DNA of 64,000 nt from Rattus norvegicus. Taxonomy: Eukaryota > Chordata > Mammalia > Rodentia > Muridae. Under the pieces are notes generated by a model, which saw only the letters and a program-made list of their open reading frames with translations, made no database searches and was not told the DNA's origin. The position numbers were made by a program, and so were the translations under genes. This document shows positions 58,083-64,000 of the stretch, piece by piece; the stretch's first letter is position 1, and every line of letters starts with the position of its first letter. The stretch spans positions 73,871,039 through 73,935,038 of the forward strand of contig NC_086026.1 in the NCBI RefSeq assembly GCF_036323735.1, in the 5' to 3' direction.

Positions 58083-59067
58083 ACCCCAAGACTTAGAAAT
58101 TAGAAAGGGCACCAGATGACTAGTATCTAACTACTCCAAAAATAAAGTCTGAAGTCTGTTTGTCCTTCTTCAGTCTGTCCGTCCTTCCCTCTTGTCCCTC
58201 TACCTTGCATCTCTTTTTGTTTCTTCCTTTCTTCACACATCTTCAGGATCTCTTCCCTGTGTAAATCCTGTGGCTATTACAGATCAGAGAGGGACTGAGG
58301 AGAGAAGACAGGGAAGGAGGAAGAAGGCAGGCGTCTCACGGGATCACTTTGAGAAAGTTGGGGTGAGCGAGAGTGAGGCTCGAGGCTCGTGTTTGAGTCA
58401 ATCGGTGCCTTGCTCAGTGTGACGCAGATGGAAAGGTCCATGTTATTGGGTGTTGGGTGAGACCTGCGGGATATGAACGTTGCCAACCTTCCCTGCTCCC
58501 TTACCCTCCCTCAGGCACTGTGGAGCCCCTGGAGAACCCGCTGCCATCCAGGTCTCGGTGTAATGGAGACCTGGTCCCTGTAGGGAGGTGACTTCTGAGG
58601 TCCCCACTCAGCAGCAGGCAGAGGTCACTGTCTTGCCCATAGACAGAGGTAAATATTTCCCCAAACTTTCCAGCTTAGGGTGCTGTGGGGTGGGTCGCAC
58701 ACTGTCACTGGGGCTGGCTAGTGGATGCCGATGGATTTCTCCAGCAGAGGCTCCTGTGGGCAGCCACAGACTCTCCTGTCTTCCAGTTTCAGTAGCCTTT
58801 GTTTTCTATATGTGTAACATGTCCTCCTGGCTCAGGATGCAGAAGCAGGATCAGCTGCAGAAGCAGGTGAACACTCGCAAGCTGCTCTCCTGGAGGAGTT
58901 ACTGACTGTGTGGTCTTTGTAGAAATGTCTGAGGTGTGTTTAAGGACATGTATACCCTTGCCCCGTAATTTCTCACAGAGGATACCGTTCTGATCTTTGC
59001 CACTCTGGCCCAGCTTCCTAGACTTTACTGTACTGATGCCCTAGTGTGTGACTGTATTTTCCTACTG

Positions 59068-59246
59068 TGGTGTGCGTGTATGTGTATGCATGCGTGCGTG
59101 CATGTGTGTGTGCTGATTTTGTCTTTTTCTTGTAGATGGTTGGTTAGTTGTGCCCAGGCTCCTGCTATTGTCACCAGTGCTCGTGCGCATGACCTTGCAT
59201 CCTGTCATGTGCTCAAGTATACTGAAGCTAAGCTTCCCGCCCCACC
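59068..59246. repeat. GT/GCATGC-rich tract with possible SINE remnant
   Basis: A short alternating GT/GC tract is followed by sequence that resembles, weakly, the antisense B3-type composite. Confidence 0.4.
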
Positions 59247-60529
59247 CAAAGACACAGGGTAAACTGAGTATGTGGGAGAGGGTCCCTAATCTTTCACCCC
59301 AGCTGTTTCTCTACCTAGCTTCCACAAACCTACTCTGGCACTTTATGCTGACCCATTCTCTCCCTTTCCCCATTTGTCTTGCAAGCTTAGGTCTGTCAGA
59401 GAGTCCACAGTGGGGAGAGTCTTTCCACCTCTGAGTCAACATGCAGCCCTCAGTCACTACTGTCATTACTACTTGTGCTAGTAGACGTTAAGTATTATTT
59501 TAAATAATGCTTAAACAATCCATTTGCAGGCAGAGGCCTCTGACTCATAGGCTAGGGCAGCAAAAGGAGGTTAGGGCACAGAGGAATCTTTTTAGTAAAT
59601 CTCATAGGACTGAGATTTAAAACTAGCAGGACCCTGGGCTGCTTGCTGGGGAAAATGCGATGGGTACTGAGTTCCTAAACCCTTGGTGGCCTTTGCACCA
59701 GATGGAGTGATGGCCTCAGAGCAGGCTCAGAAAAAGACTACTGTCAAAGGGAGGATGGTTCTGTAGGGTGGGCGCCATGCATCCTAGCCATACCGGTCTG
59801 TCAAGAGCCTCCTTCGGATCCAGAGAGAAGACTCCGGAAGGATGGTCAGGTGGAGTCAGAGGGACCTGGAGCCAGAGGCAGAGAAGAGCAAGCTTGGCAG
59901 CACTGCAGGCAAACTCTGAGAAGGCAGATTTCAGTGCAGTGAAGCGTAGAGCTTTCAGGTAATCAGAGCTGTCCAGAGTATCAGGGACAATGTGGATTCA
60001 TTCCATCAAATATCCAACAGCTGTTTACAAAGCTGCTCAGTGCTCGTGCTGTGCCGGACCCCAGGATGTGTCGGTGAGAGTAAAAGAGTATCATTCTTCC
60101 ATTCAAGAGCCAAGCAGTGTCATGTGACTCGTGCCATGTGATCAGGAGGGGTTGAGAAGGTGCTAGAATGCACCACAGGACCACCTACCCTACCAAGGCG
60201 ATCCAGGGACTGCTTCCTAAAGTGGGTGACATTGGAGGTAAGACCTCCATCAGTCATGTTCAGAAGGGATGCTAGTTGGCACAAAGGCCTGGGAGCTGGA
60301 AAGAACCATTTTCCCTTGAGGATATGGTTGTAGCTGATTGAGGCTGGAACAAAGCAACTGTTTGCTGCTGATAGAAGGGGGTGGACTCTGGCACTTGGTA
60401 TAGGCAAGGAGCTACAGATGTTCATGGCTAATGACGTAGACGTGGGGTCGTTACCTGGCTCTCTCCGGGAAGATACTATGCTTCTGAGTGTCTTCAGAAG
60501 TCTCTGAGCTCAGCATGTCTATATTTTTC

Positions 60530-60582
60530 CATGTATGTATGTATGTATGTATGTATGTATGTATGTATGTATATATGTATGT
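60530..60582. repeat. (TATG)n microsatellite
   Basis: About eleven TATG units with one TATATATG interruption. Confidence 0.97.
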
Positions 60583-60880
60583 ACTTTTGTGTGCTTTCAT
60601 ATGTGTTAACACGTGTGTGGGTATGTGTGGAGGCCAGAGGTCAACCTCAGTTGTCTTCCTCAATCTGTTTCCACCTTATTTTTGGGGCATCTCTCACTGA
60701 ACTCAGGATTCACCTAGGCTGGCTTGGCTAGTGAGTCTCATCTCTGCCTCCTTTCATAGATCTAGTGTTAAAGACCTACATCTCTATACCTGTTTGTTTA
60801 CAAAGGTGCTGAGGATCGAACTCAGATCCTCATGCTTGCCCAGCAGGCACTTTACTGACTGAGCCAGCCCCTAGGCCCTG
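60583..60880 (-). mobile_element. B3-type composite SINE after TATG/TG tract
   Basis: GGAGGCCAGAGGTCAACCTC, CATCTCTCACTGAACTCAGG, GGATCGAACTCAGATCCTCA and ACTGACTGAGCCAGCCCC are its landmarks. Confidence 0.75.
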
Positions 60881-62049
60881 AGCTCAGCAAATCTGAGGGT
60901 TAAACTCATGCCACCTCTTCTAAAGCCAGGTGGTTGTGTCTTAGCTGGGATTTCTGAGACCTTGCCAGTGCCTCCTCAGCCAAACTGTAGGTTTTATCTT
61001 GTTTTGTCCTACAACCCTTGGATTGCTTTATAGGTAGAACCCAGGGGCTTTGTAACGTGGGTCATTTTAGTTGCTCAGGGTTATAAAGCCTGCCAAGGAG
61101 ACACGCGGGGACTCCCGCCCAAGTCTGTCCAACTGACAGCTGCATGCTGGCCCACTGTCATCTGCCTGGGACCTGTCTGATGGAACACAGGGCGCACAGA
61201 AACTGCACACTGGTTCATCTATCCATCCTCCATCACCACCTCTCTGGGGACCCTGTCACTCAAACCATGAGACCAGCTCCTTTGAGAAAGGCTAAGTTTT
61301 AAGAGAGAAACGGAACTTTTTTTTTATTTAAAAAAAAAAACAGTGTTGAAAAAGGAAAGAAAGAAGGGAAAACACTTGACAAGCCTCATGCTTTGCTTGC
61401 CTTGTAGGTGGCGAGGATCAATTTCCTAAAGAAAAAAAAAATCAATCAGTTGGAATGTGTCTTTTTGGAGAAAGTCTGGCATCTGTCAAATGGGGGGAAA
61501 AAGACCTAGAAAAAACTCCTTGGGTCCTGTGCTGGGGGTTGCTGACTCAGGCCGTATGTTCCGATGCCATTAACAAGTTGAAAGCTGTTGCCCCTTGCAG
61601 GGACACAGGGTGGGGGTTGGAGCAGCTCAACTGTGAAAATCCTCTACAAATCTGGGAAGGCTGGGCTGTCGAGAGCCGAGCTCGGGCCTTCTGCACCCAC
61701 GGAGGTTGCTGACTGCCATGCCACGGCTTTTATCAGGCCCGGTGGCAGGCTTGCTGTATGCAGGAACCTGATAGCAGCGCTCTGACAGGTGGCAATTTTA
61801 ATTGGTAAACCATTTCTCTCTGTTAAGCCATGTTTGAGGCAAGTCAGGCTAATATCTTGGGGTGATTGGTAGAGATGTGAGGGAGGTCCCCTGATGCGGG
61901 TGGGGTGTATGGGGTGCTATCATCTGGTGTTTGAGGATAGATGGCTCCCCAGGGCTCTAGAAAGGGACAGAGGCTTGTCCTCCCCCACTGGGTTTGGCTG
62001 TGACAAGACAGTCTGTGCCAGCTGCGGTCCCTGGCATTTTTTCTAAGAA

Positions 62050-62300
62050 GCATTTTCCAGGGCTCGGATGTAGCTAAGTTGGTAGAGCGCTTGCCTAGCA
62101 TTCTGGAGGCCCTGGATCTCATCCATCCTCCGTACCACAAGGATGGGATCGGTGGCACAGCACCCTGGAGGCATAGGTAGGAGGGTCAGAGTTCAAAATC
62201 TTCTTCTGCAACACAGTAAGTGGAGGCCAGCCTGGACTACTTGAGACTTTGTCTCAGAAACAAACAAATAAACAAACAGAAAGACAGACACATGAGCAAA
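62050..62300 (+). mobile_element. B4 SINE
   Basis: GCTCGGATGTAGCTAAGTTG, GAGCGCTTGCCTAGCATTCT, GTGGAGGCCAGCCTGGACTA and GAGACTTTGTCTCAGAAAC, then an AAAC-type tail. Confidence 0.9.
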
Positions 62301-63279
62301 ACAAACAGACAAAACCCCTTTGCCCTCCCGCCATGGACGTGGGGTTTAAGCATAGCCAGGTGGTTTAGCTGAGTTAAGCATTCACCCTCAAGCGGATTGG
62401 TGTGGCCCACACAGGAGCGAGTAGGCCATGGATGGGGAAGGGCAGGGGTCCAGTTGGTGTTAACTATGCTTCTCTCTTGCCTGGCTCCACGCTGGAACAC
62501 TGAGATATTGAACAGAGGCCTCTTTCTAGCCTTTGTGGAGTTGATGTGAGTTCTGTAAGTAGAATGGAGAAATGGGTGCTGTGGCCTATGGGGCCAGCCA
62601 CGTGCTAGATAGCAGGGAGGGGACCTGGCCCAGCTTGGGGCAGGGTCGGATAGTGTAGTCATGAGGAACTTCCTGGAGGAGGTGGTATTAAAGTGAACAT
62701 GCCAGGTAGACACATTTACACACACTCCCTATTCGCCAGTACAACTCTGAGCCCCCACCATGAGAGACAGATTTTGGCAGCTGGGACGTGGCCTTCTTGT
62801 ATTCTGTTCTCTGAGGGTCAGAAGAGAAAGGGTCTATACACACTGTTCCTATCGGTGGATTGCTGTTCACCAGTGTGCTGACCCAGACTGTGGCTTCCTC
62901 CAACCTGTCCCCATAAGCATAGCTCTCCGAGGTAATGTTGTCTATCCCTCCTTGTGTCTACTAACAAGAAACTCTTCCTGGCCCTCACTTGGGTTTTTGG
63001 ATCATTTTCTGAGCTGAAAGTGCTACTTTCAGCTGGGACTATGATGTCCCAGGTCCTCTTCCTAGTCCTGAGGAGAGGATAGCAAGATGAGGAGAGGGCA
63101 GAGCTGTAAGCTTCAGCTGTAAGCTCTTCAGGTTTCTTCAGTAATGCTCCTGGGTTGCAGATAAGGCAGGGGAGAAAGCCGGGCAGCTAATGAGCGGAGA
63201 GGAACCCAGAGACAAATACATAACACTACACAACCACAGCCAACCAGGGAACCACAACAAAGAGGGTGAGGGTTCTGCA

Positions 63280-63880
63280 TCCTGCTCAGACGGTGGCAGA
63301 TGAGGCGGGATAAAGTGGAAACTTTCTAAAGTGTAAAGTCAGTTATGTCAAAGGACATTTAGCTGAAGCAGACACAGGAGAAAGGATGTTCTGCTAAAGC
63401 AAGCAGGTGAAAGGAAGCACGATGAAGGATTCTCCACTAACAACGTACATGTATTGGTTCACCTTACAGTGCCTCACAGAGCTCTGTTTATGACTCCACA
63501 GAGAGAAACTCACCAAAAAAACTTCTGGTGGTGTTCTGGTGGTTTCTTGCGTCTTCTGAGGACTTGGGCCAACTGGCAGAGTGATGTCAGCTGATACAGA
63601 TTCTCGTGGAGCTTTGCTAAGACAGACTCAGGTGGTGAGGCAAGAAGTCACGTGATGCTTGGAGAATGTATAAATAGGACCCAGTGGACAATGGCGGCAG
63701 GCTTGCACAGCTAGCTTTGCGATGCTTCGTGGTCTCTGTCTTTGCTGATCTTCACTTTGGCGACTTGGCTGAGCGGCTGTTTCTGCTAGGTCGTGCCACT
63801 GCAGCTGATGGGTGTTTGCTGACGGCACTACTGAACCATTATTAAAAGTAGATTTTGAAAAAAATTAAAGACAGTAGGGT
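63280..63880 (+). mobile_element. LTR-like segment with TATA box
   Basis: GAGAAAGGATGTTCTGCTAA, CAAGCAGGTGAAAGGAAGC and CTTCTGGTGGTGTTCTGGTG recall a rodent LTR. A TATA box (TGTATAAATAGG, core 63669-63676) and a poly(A)-like ATTAAA at 63841 are spaced as in an LTR. Ends and family are not fixed. Confidence 0.45.
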
Positions 63881-64000
63881 GGAACTTTCAGCCCCAGATC
63901 TCCACATCATGAGGGGTTTGTGCCCTTTAGACCCTTCCAGCACTTCAGGGAAGCTGCTACCTCCCTAAACTTGACTGTTCATCTCCCGGAGTCAAACATG

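Larger units (their letters stand above)
36163..64000 (+). other. Megf11: Megf11 intron after third coding exon, open at window end
   Basis: The intron starts with gtaagt (phase 1) and runs beyond the window, so it is at least 27,838 bp long. I looked on the + strand for the expected cysteine-rich EGF-type exon beginning with completion of a Pro codon and did not find it. Apart from the listed repeats, nothing is recognisable in 36163-37480, 38521-40221, 41253-41818, 42207-43439, 44382-45464, 45646-46729, 46891-47337, 47927-48180, 48361-49599, 49766-50315, 50379-51684, 53030-53824, 54561-54724, 55871-56559, 56923-57814, 58083-59067, 59247-60529, 60881-62049 and 62301-63279. Short MIR/L2-like scraps occur near 38785-38860, 57690-57740 and 60000-60070. 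Confidence 0.8.

Noticed and set aside
1..64000. CRISPR arrays, insertion sequences, operons or phage-like modules.
   Set aside because: The sequence is a spliced rodent gene with SINEs and LTRs. Direct repeats here are microsatellites or minisatellites without spacer structure.

Overview
The window is mammalian, and specifically rodent, nuclear DNA. It has no bacterial or viral gene layout, and almost all of it is intron. The organism is most likely rat (Rattus norvegicus). The interspersed repeats are rodent SINE families (B1, B2, B3 and B4 types). At 52228 there is a nearly unmutated ID element with a long A-rich tail and a perfect 14-bp target-site duplication. Such young ID copies are typical of rat and rare in mouse. 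The species call is an inference from repeats and was not checked against a database.

Only one protein-coding gene is supported. It is the 5' coding part of Megf11 (multiple EGF-like domains 11) on the + strand. Three exons are spliced in frame: 28082-28185 (start codon, signal peptide, start of the EMI domain), 33393-33494 and 36062-36162 (rest of the EMI domain). Together they encode residues 1-100 plus the first base of codon 101. The EGF repeats, membrane segment and cytoplasmic tail are not in the window. Neither is the promoter or first exon: the start-codon exon carries only 6 nt of 5' UTR behind a strong splice acceptor, so transcription must begin upstream.

Layout: 1-28081 is the upstream intron, 28186-33392 and 33495-36061 are complete introns, and 36163-64000 is the first 27.8 kb of the next intron. 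The introns hold SINEs in both orientations, older mammalian-wide repeats (MIR/L2 type), and several copies of a rodent repeat family I cannot name. They also hold an antisense solo LTR (52427-53016), a second LTR-like segment near the right end, and many simple repeats.

The most unusual structures are these. A roughly 0.6-kb pure pyrimidine tract with higher-order periodicity lies at 17998-18612. A 106-bp unique segment is embedded in that tract and repeated almost perfectly 1957 bp downstream (18613-18718 and 20570-20675). A perfect 33-bp minisatellite carries two E-boxes per unit (23935-24126). A roughly 50-bp GT-rich minisatellite lies at 43862-44381. A cluster of six TAATTA homeodomain core motifs lies at 3873-4306. 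I found no sign of an undescribed multi-gene system. The long open reading frames outside the Megf11 exons are explained by low-complexity repeats, SINEs or chance.
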